Below, in pieces: positions 35,781 to 44,677 of a DNA stretch of 64,000 nucleotides. The stretch lies in the NCBI GenBank assembly GCA_018651745.1, contig JABIDL010000011.1, positions 32,616 to 96,615 of the forward strand. Reading direction: 5' to 3'. The DNA comes from Candidatus Neomarinimicrobiota bacterium (GTDB lineage: Bacteria > Fidelibacterota > Marinisomatia > Marinisomatales > TCS55). The number at the start of each line of letters is the position of its first letter. Within the stretch, counting starts at the first letter, position 1. A model generated the notes under the pieces. That model had not been told where the DNA came from, searched no databases, and worked only from the letters and a program-made list of their open reading frames with translations. A program made the translations under genes and the position numbers.

Positions 35781-37343
35781 CTAATCCTTCAGTTCTAATT
35801 CATACCAAGTTGAAACCATTTTTTGTCCATTCCGATCTTTTTCACTGCCATTCCAAATCGCAAATGCAATGGGAGAGGATTTGTCTTTCTTAAAATTCAC
35901 TTTTTGTTCTGAATCGGATTGGAGTTTGCGGACAAATACAACCTGCCATTTTTGTCCGTCCCATGTGCCATTACCCATTACCTTTTGTTCATTTTCAGAA
36001 AAGGGTGTTACCGTTTGGGGACCTACTGCTGTTACATTTTCGACAGGCGATGTTTTCCCTAATTCAGAATTGATATTTCCTGCATCTCTTCCGGAGAGAT
36101 AAGCCATATCATTCATGAGTGTGGGGTAAGTGTTCACATTTGAATCACTGATCCGATTGGCGTAAGCCAATACAATATCGGATTCCGTTTTTTCATTGGT
36201 CCGCATTTGCCATTCTGCTTTCCAAAACCAAATGTCTGTAGGATGATCTTCAGACCCCATTCCATGAAATCCTTTGGTTCCATCAAGTGAGAATTGAATA
36301 GCCGCCCCATCCTGAAAATCCTGTACCCGATATAATTCTTGATCTTGGGACTGATCTTCCCATTCCATTTTGATGGCAATATATTTTGAATTATAAAGAG
36401 CCTGCACATTCACCATTTGGTAATTCACATTGTCACTTTGCCATAGGCGGGAGATCGGAATGGAATAGGTTTTAGCACGATTCCATAAAGAAAAAGAAGC
36501 GTCCATAAATTGATCGGGTTTGACAAATCGACTTGTCTTTACGGCCGCCAGCTTTCTATCTTTTGCTTGATTCTGTAATATATTATCTGGTTTTGTTTCC
36601 AGACTTTTTACATAATGAACCAAAGCCCAAGCCAGTTTATTCTCTTCGGATTTTGGCTTTCCTAACACTTCAGCCAGATTTCCGTAGGATGGCATTGGCG
36701 TTCCATCCATTCCTCCTACAAATCGTAAATATAAATCCCGATTTGTTCCCCCGCCCAGGTATACACCGCTGGTAAAATCTTTTGGAATAATTGGATATCC
36801 TTGGGAATCCACCAGTTTTTGGGATGACAATCCATCACCTTTACCGGTATTCCCATGGCACATATTGCAACCAACTTCTGTATAAATTGATCTCCCTAAT
36901 TCAATGAGTTCATTCGTTACGGGTAATTCATCCGGTACAGATATTTTTTGAACACCTTTATTATTCATTGAACTGAATTTTTTCACAATATCAACCAGAG
37001 ATTTTATTTCATGTTTTTGTAAAAAATTGAAGGGCGGCATGGCCGTTCCCGGCATTCCATCGTGAATTGTAGTAAACAGATCCTGATCGGTGGGAGGGTT
37101 GCCGGCAGAAGTGGATTTTATTTTGAATACGCCATTGGTCAAGTCTCGTGGTTTTGGATAAAGTAGGTATGAATAATCTCCGTTCCCATTTCCATCTATT
37201 CCATGACATCCGGAGCAATATTCCTTATATAAAATTTCACTTTCTTTATTTTGAGCCAACAGAAAAGAGAGCGTGAATAAGATTGGAAGCGATCGTAAAA
37301 TAATTCTCTGAGTATTAATTTTATTTTTATTAAACAATTTCAA
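35781..37343 (-). CDS. nxrC: Gamma subunit fusion: diheme cytochrome c plus heme-b-binding domain
   Basis: A 520-residue exported protein. A signal peptide (about 1-30, ending LLAQ) is followed by two cytochrome c domains: CSGCHGIDGNG with axial Met in GMPGTAMPPF, then CNMCHGNTGKGD with GMDGTPMPSYG. Residues about 275-520 match the ethylbenzene-dehydrogenase-like heme-b-binding domain of type II molybdoenzyme gamma subunits (NxrC, DdhC, SerC). Electrons from the alpha/beta pair would pass through heme b to the c hemes. The start appears to be TTG, 4 nt after the hydroxylase stop, without a strong ribosome-binding site, so translation is probably coupled. Confidence 0.85.
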   Translation of the reverse strand: MKLFNKNKINTQRIILRSLPILFTLSFLLAQNKESEILYKEYCSGCHGIDGNGNGDYSYLLYPKPRDLTNGVFKIKSTSAGNPPTDQDLFTTIHDGMPGTAMPPFNFLQKHEIKSLVDIVKKFSSMNNKGVQKISVPDELPVTNELIELGRSIYTEVGCNMCHGNTGKGDGLSSQKLVDSQGYPIIPKDFTSGVYLGGGTNRDLYLRFVGGMDGTPMPSYGNLAEVLGKPKSEENKLAWALVHYVKSLETKPDNILQNQAKDRKLAAVKTSRFVKPDQFMDASFSLWNRAKTYSIPISRLWQSDNVNYQMVNVQALYNSKYIAIKMEWEDQSQDQELYRVQDFQDGAAIQFSLDGTKGFHGMGSEDHPTDIWFWKAEWQMRTNEKTESDIVLAYANRISDSNVNTYPTLMNDMAYLSGRDAGNINSELGKTSPVENVTAVGPQTVTPFSENEQKVMGNGTWDGQKWQVVFVRKLQSDSEQKVNFKKDKSSPIAFAIWNGSEKDRNGQKMVSTWYELELKD

Positions 37344-37347
37344 CCTA

Positions 37348-38058
37348 TCAAGTATTTACTTTCTGAACCAGTTCTTCAACACATCCATAAAGCTGTTCTT
37401 TATTATCTAATATGAATAGCTTGTTCTGCATTTCATCGATTCGAAATTCTTGATTAATCATAAGTTCAATATCAAAGTCAATTACTTCAGGTCCACCACT
37501 GAGTGCAAAGTCACATTCACCAATAGACGATGCAATTCCGGCGCCAAATGCACGGGGGCCGTCATCTGTTTTGATGAGGCCAAATTCAATGGTAAACCAG
37601 AAAAACCGTTCAAACTGATGGAATTTTTTTTCATTATCAATAAACATGCAGGCAACTTCACCAATTTTTTGACAAAAGTCAGCGTATTCTCTATCAATCA
37701 AAAAAGGAATATGTCCATACAGATCATGAATCATATCCGGTTCGGGTGTATAACTCAAATCTCCTTTATCTCTAATAAAATTCCCAATAGGGAATAATCG
37801 TTTTGCCAAAAGAGAATAAAAACTTTCTCCATTTTCCAGACCAGAAACATACACTCCATTAAATCCACTACTTTTCTCTAATTGTCTATTGATATCAAAT
37901 AGTTGTGGAATTTTTTCTGCTGAAATATTCAAAGTTGCCAGCCCGCTATGGAACACATCTACAACTTGTTGACTTCGGGTTTTTTCATGCATAGATAAAA
38001 CAGTATTCCATGTATCCATTTCATCCTTAGTAAATATTCTGCCCCTTGACAAGGGCAT
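37348..38058 (-). CDS. Aromatic amino acid hydroxylase (phenylalanine hydroxylase type)
   Basis: A 236-residue pterin-dependent monooxygenase, near the size of bacterial phenylalanine hydroxylases though somewhat short. Iron ligands are His111 and His116 (DMIHDLYGHIPFL) and Glu158 (FTIEFGL). It adds O2-derived hydroxyl to Phe (or possibly Trp/Tyr) using a tetrahydropterin. It is the first gene of the molybdoenzyme operon, 4 nt before the gamma subunit, which is unexpected. A pterin carbinolamine dehydratase occurs at 5202-5486. No clear Shine-Dalgarno is seen before ATG 38058. Phe versus Trp specificity cannot be decided. Confidence 0.9.
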   Translation of the reverse strand: MPLSRGRIFTKDEMDTWNTVLSMHEKTRSQQVVDVFHSGLATLNISAEKIPQLFDINRQLEKSSGFNGVYVSGLENGESFYSLLAKRLFPIGNFIRDKGDLSYTPEPDMIHDLYGHIPFLIDREYADFCQKIGEVACMFIDNEKKFHQFERFFWFTIEFGLIKTDDGPRAFGAGIASSIGECDFALSGGPEVIDFDIELMINQEFRIDEMQNKLFILDNKEQLYGCVEELVQKVNT

Positions 38059-38356
38059 TATATAAACAATAACATCAATTTGATAACTCTCGGAGAAGCG
38101 CTAGAACAACAAAAATTTGCATTCATAAATACCTTTTTCACTCATTTCCTTTATATTATTAATGACAAAAATGTCAAATATTTTTTGTGGAATATATTAT
38201 CTCAATATAATATTATTGTGTTATTAAATACAAGCATCAAAGGTTGCATTATCTTTTTGATGATTATTAGTTTTAACAACACCCTTTGATTAGGTTAATT
38301 TGAGCAATTAAATTCGCAGGTTTAATTTAGAACAATCCAAAGGAGTTGTATCAGAT
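38059..38356. promoter_or_regulatory. AT-rich divergent control region between molybdoenzyme operon and cupredoxin gene
   Basis: 298 bases without a convincing gene, very rich in A+T. It must contain promoters for both the minus-strand hydroxylase/molybdoenzyme operon and the plus-strand cupredoxin-like gene. An 11-bp palindrome, ATCAATTTGAT, lies at 38074-38084, 16 nt upstream of the hydroxylase start codon. I could not pick a confident promoter element for either side. Confidence 0.4.
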
Positions 38357-39061
38357 ATGAAATACAAAACTAGTTTTTTAATTCTTTTTTCATTTTCAGT
38401 TTCGTTGATTGCAGGCGATTTGTTAGGAACAGTAAAATATGAGGGAAAAGCTCCCAAAAGAAAAGCTGTCCGAATGGATTCTGACCCTGTTTGCGGTGCG
38501 TCTCATCAAGCAAAAGTTTATAACGAAAGTTTTATTGTTGATGAAAAAGGCAATATGGCAAACGTTCTTGTATATTTAAAAGATGTTAAATTTGACGGCG
38601 ACACGCCAACAGACCCAGTCATATTAGATCAAAGTGGGTGCATGTACTCTCCACATGTTTCTGGAGTTATAGCCGGTCAGAATGTAAAAATCTTAAATAG
38701 CGATGCTACAATGCACAATATCCATGGATTACCTAAAGTCAACAAAGAATTCAATTTTGGTATGCCTAAAACTGTGAAGGAAAAAGTTATTTCATTTGAA
38801 AAAGCTGAAGATGTGTTTAAAGTTAAATGCGATGTACACCCGTGGATGAGATCTTATATTCAAGTTTTTAATCATCCCTATTTTGCAGTAACTTCGAGTG
38901 ACGGTTCTTTTAAAATTAGTGATATTCCTCCCGGTCAGTATGAAGTTATTGCCTGGCAGGAAAAATTTAGCCCACGATACGGAATTTTAGAAAAAAGTGT
39001 TACCATTGGAAAAGAATCAACAGAATTAATTTTGACGTTTAAGAGACCCGATAAAAAATAA
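38357..39061 (+). CDS. Exported cupredoxin-like copper protein
   Basis: A 234-residue protein with signal peptide (1-19). Residues about 85-170 look like a type I copper site: SDATMHNIHGLPK supplies His and KCDVHPWMRSYIQVF supplies the C-x2-H-x2-M set, in the order His...Cys-His-Met of plastocyanin-like proteins. Residues about 175-230 form a carboxypeptidase-regulatory-like beta-sandwich (SDGSFKISDIPPGQYEVIAW). It would serve as a periplasmic electron carrier. AAAGGAGTTGTATCAGAT precedes the ATG. Divergent from the Mo-enzyme operon and ending at a terminator shared with the bc-complex operon, it is well placed to carry electrons between them. Confidence 0.82.
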   Translation: MKYKTSFLILFSFSVSLIAGDLLGTVKYEGKAPKRKAVRMDSDPVCGASHQAKVYNESFIVDEKGNMANVLVYLKDVKFDGDTPTDPVILDQSGCMYSPHVSGVIAGQNVKILNSDATMHNIHGLPKVNKEFNFGMPKTVKEKVISFEKAEDVFKVKCDVHPWMRSYIQVFNHPYFAVTSSDGSFKISDIPPGQYEVIAWQEKFSPRYGILEKSVTIGKESTELILTFKRPDKK

Positions 39062-39080
39062 TCGGGTCAACCCTCCTACA

Positions 39081-39111
39081 AAAAAGGGGCGAGTTTACTC
39101 GCCCCTTTTTT
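39081..39111. terminator. Bidirectional rho-independent terminator
   Basis: GGGGCGAG (39086-39093) pairs with CTCGCCCC (39098-39105) around TTTA; a run of A precedes and a run of T follows, so it can end transcription of the cupredoxin gene on plus and the octaheme cytochrome gene on minus. Confidence 0.9.
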
Positions 39112-39141
39112 ATTTAATAATTATTGGATTTGAGATTCTAG

Positions 39142-42100
39142 CTACCAATCCTCATCCTCTTCGTCCTCTACAATAAATCCGTACCCTTCTACTTTCAAAT
39201 GTTTCTTTACAATGGATGAAACATCCTTACGTCCTTCTAAGCCCCAAAGATAATCTCTAAGTGCATTGAGTAATATCTCGCTATCCGGATGCAATTTGGC
39301 AACATCTTTCCCCCAATTAGACCGCACATCTTCAGTGGGTTCATCAACCGGAAGATACGGTGCCGGCATTTTGGTTCCGGGCATGATAGCCTGTGGATCT
39401 CGTAACCAATCTACAACCCATCCGGGACGTAATCTCTCTTTGGTCAACGCCAGATTTGGAGCCCATGTTAGCGCCGCCTGTTTTGGTTTTTTAGATCCAT
39501 AAAAATGACAATTATTACAGGCGCCTAATTCCTGAATTACTTTTCCTGCTTTATACTTTGTTGAATTTCTATTAACCTTATGAGGATTTTCATACGCCAA
39601 CATTTGGTCATCTTTATACTGAAAATACTTTATCATTTTATTCCAATCATTATTGGATATCATATTAAAACTGGGCATTCGAACCTGTAAATTCGGTCGA
39701 ATCATGATTGGATTCTTGAAAAAATTATATAACCAAGTAGGTTGAACTTTTTTCCCTTCAGAATTTAAAATTGGTGGACCAAAAGATTGGACTAGGTTTG
39801 CGTCTTCCGCAGATTCTGTGCCTCCAACTTCTTCCAACCATTCAGCGACAGTCGATAATATAGCGCCACCATCTCCATCAATATTATGACACCCTTTGCA
39901 ATTATACGTTTGGAGAAGACGTTCACCCTCCTCAACCACCATATTACGCGTTGTTCTGGGAGGTAGTTTATCAGCGGGAAGTTCGTCATCAACCCACCCC
40001 ATAATAACCGTAACAATTGCATCAAGTTCGTCTTCATTTAATCCAAAATGAGGCATACGCATTTTTTCCAACGGACGCTTCACTTTCATTTCATAATTCT
40101 GTTCTCCTTGCGGAATCATATCATAAATACGGGGATTATCTAATTTCAAACGAAACCAATCCCATTTTGTGTGATCAATTTCATCATGCAAATAACCAAA
40201 ATCTAGTTTGGTAATTAATTTACTTCCCTCGATAGAAAGTGGAGTGCCAATTGGTTTCGCATTTTCAAACCCGCTAATATCATGACATCCAAAACAACCA
40301 TAATGACTTACCAACTTTTCTCCCGCAAAATTTAGTTTATGATTGATATCCATTGTATCAAGAACAGAATCCACCTCTTTTTTACGCCTAGTTTGTTCTA
40401 GGAACGATTTTACAATTTTATTTAGTTCGCCTTCATTTAAATCTGGAATAATTTGACTATCAAATTCTTCATTCCGATTGGACACTAAAAAGGCAGATAT
40501 ATCAGCTGCTTCTTGTTTATTTAAACGAAGATTCGGCATTTTGGATTCAGGATGATATCCTTGGGGATTTCTAATCCAATTGTAAACCCAACGCTGGGAA
40601 GTCTTGGATCCTAAATGAATTAGATTGGGACCTTGTTGGCGGCGCATTGAATTAAAGGAAGTTTCCCACTCGCTTTCAGAATCTTCTTCCATGCGATGGC
40701 ATCCTTTACAACCGAGAGAATTCACCAACATTCTGCCGTTTTCTATATTCCCCGTCGATACTCGATCCATTTTGTATGATTCGCTCTGATTAAACAGAAA
40801 TGTCACAATAGCATGGATTTCCTGATTTGTACGTTTGATCGATTCTTCATTATTGGAATTAATTTGTTTGAAAAAATGCGGCATCCATGTGTCGTGGCGG
40901 AATTCCCGTGGAGCATAAATCCACTTATATGCAAAATCTTTGGTTGTCTTAGACGCAATCTTTTTTAGTCCGGGACCAGATTTTGGAGTTTCTTCCCAAC
41001 GATCTATCTGATGGCAACCAAAACAGCCACCTTTTTCTACGATGGCGAGTCCAAGACTTAATTTCGGCGCCCCCTTTACAGGCATGGTTCCACTATGACA
41101 TTTATAACACGATGCTTCCACTAGGCTCATTGGCAGCATTGGCTCACTCCAATGGTGAAGTTTGTGCCAATGATATTTTTCTTCCCATTCTTTCTTCTGT
41201 TCTTCAGAATCGGGATAATGTACACTTGAAATAAAATCGGTACCACGTCCACGCCCCATATGGCAGGTTGTGCAACCAAATTCCTTCATCGGATGTGCAG
41301 AATTTGGTGCTATATATTTTTCTAAATCCGGATGAGTTGTATAGGGTTGTTGTGCATCCTCAAATCCGGGTTTATCAATTCCAAGATGACACGTCACACA
41401 TCGATCAACCTTCGGGACATCCAAGAAAATAAGGTCATCTTTTAAATCCTTTACCACAACTTGTTTCACTTCGTAATACGGGTTAATGAAATCAAGGATT
41501 GGTAAATCGCGCACCACATTCCCAATTTTATTGGCAAATGACATCGCTTCCGGATCAGTTTTTTTCAATCTACGTTCTAGGAGAACTTTAGACCGTTTAA
41601 CTCGCCCAACTCGATCTTTGGCCTTTTTAACATTTGACTGAATTTTCTTTACGGATTCTTCTTCTGTTTCGAGATACGATTCTATGGATTCCAAATCCAT
41701 TTTAAAGGTTAGAGTTTCCTCTTTTAACCGATTCAACTTCGCAGCCTCGACTTGTTTCTCTCCATGACCAAACATTGCCTGCTCAACAGTATATTTCTGA
41801 GCATCGTAGAGTGCTTTTGAAAATTGATAAAGCTGATTCATGCGATACTGTTCAGCTTTTAACGTGTCAATAGTGATTTGAAATGAATTAAGTTTATCCT
41901 CATTGGAAGACAATTCATTCTCAGCATCTTGAAGCTCTGAAGAAACAAGATCATATTTCTCGTTAGAAGCCAATTCTTTTTCAGCAGCACTAAGATCCAA
42001 TCGAATTTTTTCTATTTCTAATTTTCGGAAAGTTTTTTGGTATGGTTTCCATTGGCGATTAAAGTCATTCGCAAACACCAATAACCAAACAAAGGTGAAC

Positions 42101-42171
42101 AGTAAGCTTGAAATAGCGAACCATTTGTTCAACTTTAGAATATTGTAATGACGTTCTTGAGATTGATGCAT
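39142..42171 (-). CDS. Membrane-anchored octaheme cytochrome c of the bc complex
   Basis: A 1009-residue protein. One N-terminal membrane helix (about 17-34) is followed by a long coiled coil (about 45-205), then eight CxxCH heme sites: CVTCH near 256, CTTCH, CYKCH, CFGCH, CKGCH, CFGCH, CKGCH and CNNCH near 882. Later hemes sit in repeated cytochrome c modules with distal Met (for example DTWMPHF, ESKMPNLRLN, LEKMRMPHFG, GTKMPAPYLP). It is the last gene of the Rieske/cytochrome b operon and should replace cytochrome c1 as the electron exit. The C-terminus is an acidic tail ending in EDEDW, like coxB of operon 1. Confidence 0.9.
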   Translation of the reverse strand: MHQSQERHYNILKLNKWFAISSLLFTFVWLLVFANDFNRQWKPYQKTFRKLEIEKIRLDLSAAEKELASNEKYDLVSSELQDAENELSSNEDKLNSFQITIDTLKAEQYRMNQLYQFSKALYDAQKYTVEQAMFGHGEKQVEAAKLNRLKEETLTFKMDLESIESYLETEEESVKKIQSNVKKAKDRVGRVKRSKVLLERRLKKTDPEAMSFANKIGNVVRDLPILDFINPYYEVKQVVVKDLKDDLIFLDVPKVDRCVTCHLGIDKPGFEDAQQPYTTHPDLEKYIAPNSAHPMKEFGCTTCHMGRGRGTDFISSVHYPDSEEQKKEWEEKYHWHKLHHWSEPMLPMSLVEASCYKCHSGTMPVKGAPKLSLGLAIVEKGGCFGCHQIDRWEETPKSGPGLKKIASKTTKDFAYKWIYAPREFRHDTWMPHFFKQINSNNEESIKRTNQEIHAIVTFLFNQSESYKMDRVSTGNIENGRMLVNSLGCKGCHRMEEDSESEWETSFNSMRRQQGPNLIHLGSKTSQRWVYNWIRNPQGYHPESKMPNLRLNKQEAADISAFLVSNRNEEFDSQIIPDLNEGELNKIVKSFLEQTRRKKEVDSVLDTMDINHKLNFAGEKLVSHYGCFGCHDISGFENAKPIGTPLSIEGSKLITKLDFGYLHDEIDHTKWDWFRLKLDNPRIYDMIPQGEQNYEMKVKRPLEKMRMPHFGLNEDELDAIVTVIMGWVDDELPADKLPPRTTRNMVVEEGERLLQTYNCKGCHNIDGDGGAILSTVAEWLEEVGGTESAEDANLVQSFGPPILNSEGKKVQPTWLYNFFKNPIMIRPNLQVRMPSFNMISNNDWNKMIKYFQYKDDQMLAYENPHKVNRNSTKYKAGKVIQELGACNNCHFYGSKKPKQAALTWAPNLALTKERLRPGWVVDWLRDPQAIMPGTKMPAPYLPVDEPTEDVRSNWGKDVAKLHPDSEILLNALRDYLWGLEGRKDVSSIVKKHLKVEGYGFIVEDEEDEDW

Positions 42172-42176
42172 AAAGG

Positions 42177-43295
42177 TCAGATATTGAAAAAATACTCAGG
42201 AATTGCAATAATGTATTTGAGATTGAAAATCCATCTTAAATACATCTTAACGGGTAGCATAATTGTGGTAAGGAGGAGAATTACGAAAATTGAATATCGA
42301 AAAGATCCCAAATCATTGTAAAATCGTTTTAAGAGTGTCTTTGCTAACAGCGGAGGTAAAATTAGGAAATAGATTCCCAAAACAGCAAATCCCCATATTT
42401 CACGAAGTAGTATATTTTCCGGCAATGCGGAATGAAGCCATTTCACATATACAAATTCGGATAAATTAATATTGGTTAGGGGTGCCAGTTTATGAATATC
42501 CCAATATTCAAACGGACCAAAGAAATTCCAATTGGGACCGCGTAAAAAAGTGCCGACAATAATTAGCATATTCCACAAAATCAACCAACCAAACATGAAC
42601 ATTGCAATCGAAAATTTTCTATTTTTATAACTATAATATCCCGATCCTTCAGGATTTCTATCCAAAAATGGAATCGCCATTAAACCGACTATAATTAATG
42701 ACGGGAACAATACACCTGCAAGCCACGGATCAAAATATACGAGCAATTCCTGTAGACCCAAAAAATACCAGGGTGCTTTAGCGGGATTGGGTGATTCCGT
42801 TGGATTCGCAGGTTCTTCGATAGGTGCCGGTAATCCGATAGACCAAACCATCAAAAATGCTGAAAACAGAATCAGAGCAATAAATTCTACATAAACCAAA
42901 TCCGGCCATACCAATACTTTATCATTAGGCGGATCATAATATTCATCCGGTTTCTCACCGGCTAACATTCTTTCGTCATTTCGATACGCTTGTCGCATAG
43001 AAAGCCAGGTAAAGAAAAATAAAAGAAAAATGAGACCTGATATCGGTACATTATCAGGTTTTAAAACAATCGCTCGAAAATTAGGATCATTTAATCCAAT
43101 GATAAAAAATCCAATCATTGCAGTAGTAATTATGATGAAACCTTTTTTCGTCCAAATAAGATGAAGCCCTAAGCGTCTATGCCATTTATCAAACCATTCC
43201 GATGGAGGGAAAATAAAAAAGAACGATGTCACCGTGATCGTAAAAAGAATGGTCGGGTTTGACAGGGTATTTACAAGGTCTTTAAATGCTTCCAT
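42177..43295 (-). CDS. Cytochrome b C-terminal subunit (subunit IV type)
   Basis: A 372-residue membrane protein corresponding to the C-terminal half of cytochrome b/PetD with extra helices; about eight membrane segments. NPAKAPWYFLGLQELLVYFD (about 169-188) contains the PxW-type quinol-site loop (usually PEWY; here PWYFLGLQE) and marks the family. It pairs with the adjacent cytochrome b N-terminal subunit, 3 nt upstream, to form the quinol-oxidising Qo site in the inner membrane. Confidence 0.9.
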   Translation of the reverse strand: MEAFKDLVNTLSNPTILFTITVTSFFFIFPPSEWFDKWHRRLGLHLIWTKKGFIIITTAMIGFFIIGLNDPNFRAIVLKPDNVPISGLIFLLFFFTWLSMRQAYRNDERMLAGEKPDEYYDPPNDKVLVWPDLVYVEFIALILFSAFLMVWSIGLPAPIEEPANPTESPNPAKAPWYFLGLQELLVYFDPWLAGVLFPSLIIVGLMAIPFLDRNPEGSGYYSYKNRKFSIAMFMFGWLILWNMLIIVGTFLRGPNWNFFGPFEYWDIHKLAPLTNINLSEFVYVKWLHSALPENILLREIWGFAVLGIYFLILPPLLAKTLLKRFYNDLGSFRYSIFVILLLTTIMLPVKMYLRWIFNLKYIIAIPEYFFNI

Positions 43296-43298
43296 AAT

Positions 43299-44093
43299 CT
43301 ACACAGGAGTGGAAATTCCCCCATCCTTTCTAACGCGCCAAAAATGTACTGCCATAAATATCATGATAATAAATGGAAGGCCGATACAGTGGAGAACATA
43401 AAATCTTAACAATGCCGCTTCGCCCATAAATCGTCCACCGATAAGAGCAAATCTGACATCACTAGCCATGGTAACAAAATTAATATCACCGATTGCCAGC
43501 ATGGCTGCGCCCGGACCTTCGTGCCCAAGAAAAGGTGTTGCCCGCGCCATATTAGATCCAACCGTAATCGCCCAAATTGCCAGCTGATCCCATGGCAATA
43601 GATAACCGGTAAAACTAAGCAACAATGTTAATAGCAATAAAATTACCCCAACCGCCCAATTAAATTCTCTCGGCGGTTTGTATGAACCTGTCATAAACAC
43701 ACGGAACATATGCAGCCAAACCGTTATCACCATAGCATGTGCGCCCCAACGATGTACTTCGCGCATAATTCCGAAAGGAACTTGTTCGCCAAGATCAATA
43801 ATATCCGTATATGCATATTCAATTGTCGGTCTATAATAAAACATGAGTAAAATTCCAGAAATTGTCAAAATTAGGAATATGAAAAAAGATAGACCACCCA
43901 TGCACCAAGTAAACTTTAGCTTTACTGCATGTTTGGGAAGACGAACCGGATGAAGATGAAGAAATACTGAATTCAGCACTGCCATCATTCGCTGACGGCG
44001 ACTTTTTGGAACACCACCTCCGCGGAAAATTGATTTCCATACCGGAGTTTCTTTTGCCCTTTCTAAAAAAGGTTTCTTTTTGTTTTCAGCCAT
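43299..44093 (-). CDS. Cytochrome b N-terminal subunit (cytochrome b6 type)
   Basis: A 264-residue di-heme cytochrome b. His ligands for the two b hemes lie in REVHRWGAHAMVITVWLHMF (about 112-131) and in RFYVLHCIGLPFIIMIFMAVHFWRV (about 229-253). SFTGYLLPWDQLAIWAITVG is the conserved helix C/D loop. With the C-terminal subunit and the Rieske protein it transfers electrons from menaquinol to the cytochrome c partner. It follows the Rieske gene by 6 nt. Confidence 0.94.
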   Translation of the reverse strand: MAENKKKPFLERAKETPVWKSIFRGGGVPKSRRQRMMAVLNSVFLHLHPVRLPKHAVKLKFTWCMGGLSFFIFLILTISGILLMFYYRPTIEYAYTDIIDLGEQVPFGIMREVHRWGAHAMVITVWLHMFRVFMTGSYKPPREFNWAVGVILLLLTLLLSFTGYLLPWDQLAIWAITVGSNMARATPFLGHEGPGAAMLAIGDINFVTMASDVRFALIGGRFMGEAALLRFYVLHCIGLPFIIMIFMAVHFWRVRKDGGISTPV

Positions 44094-44099
44094 AGAGTA

Positions 44100-44669
44100 T
44101 TATACCTTTAATAATGCCTCAGGATCAGACCATTGTCCTTTTTCCTGTTGAAACTTTCGTGTTTTATCTACAATAATTTGCCCGTCATCTGCCAATACAA
44201 TTCTATATCGTTCAAGTGGACGGGGAGCGGGTCCTTCAAAATTAATTCCAGAAGCCTGAAATCCGCTACCATGGCAGGGACACTTAAATTTGCGTTCATT
44301 GGGGAGCCAATTTGGCGTGCAACCTAAATGTGTGCACACAGTTGAAAGAGCATAAATCCCTTCGTCATTCCGTACCATCCACACGCCATATTTATCTTTC
44401 CACCGTAAATCAACATCGCCCTTGACATAATCATCCGGGAACCCAGCTCGAAAGGTTTGCTCCGGCTCAAACAGAACATTAGGAAAAAAGAATCGAAGCA
44501 TCATGGTAAAAAAGCCACCCGTTGCTGCAACAAATGCCAACCAGCCGAAAGAAAGCCAGGAAAAAAAGGATCTCCTAGTTACGTCTTTGGATTCTTTTGA
44601 ATGTTCTAGTGCAGCCGGTGGTCTTCGACCGGGATCTTTTGTGACGGTTTTCTTTTCAATATCTACCAT
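44100..44669 (-). CDS. Rieske iron-sulfur protein
   Basis: A 189-residue [2Fe-2S] subunit of the bc-type complex. An N-terminal membrane anchor (about 35-58, preceded by RRSFFSW, a Tat-like twin-arginine) leads to the Rieske head with cluster ligands CTHLGC near 113-118 and CPCHGSGF near 130-137. The Tat-type start (TRRSFFSWLSFG) agrees with export of a folded Fe-S protein. It lies 8 nt after the HEAT protein gene and 6 nt before cytochrome b. Confidence 0.95.
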   Translation of the reverse strand: MVDIEKKTVTKDPGRRPPAALEHSKESKDVTRRSFFSWLSFGWLAFVAATGGFFTMMLRFFFPNVLFEPEQTFRAGFPDDYVKGDVDLRWKDKYGVWMVRNDEGIYALSTVCTHLGCTPNWLPNERKFKCPCHGSGFQASGINFEGPAPRPLERYRIVLADDGQIIVDKTRKFQQEKGQWSDPEALLKV

Positions 44670-44677
44670 TTGAAAAT

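Noticed and set aside
38080-38289. Open frame of 69 codons on the plus strand upstream of the cupredoxin gene
   Set aside because: Very A+T-rich sequence, no ribosome-binding site, no recognisable motif, and it occupies the control region between divergent genes.
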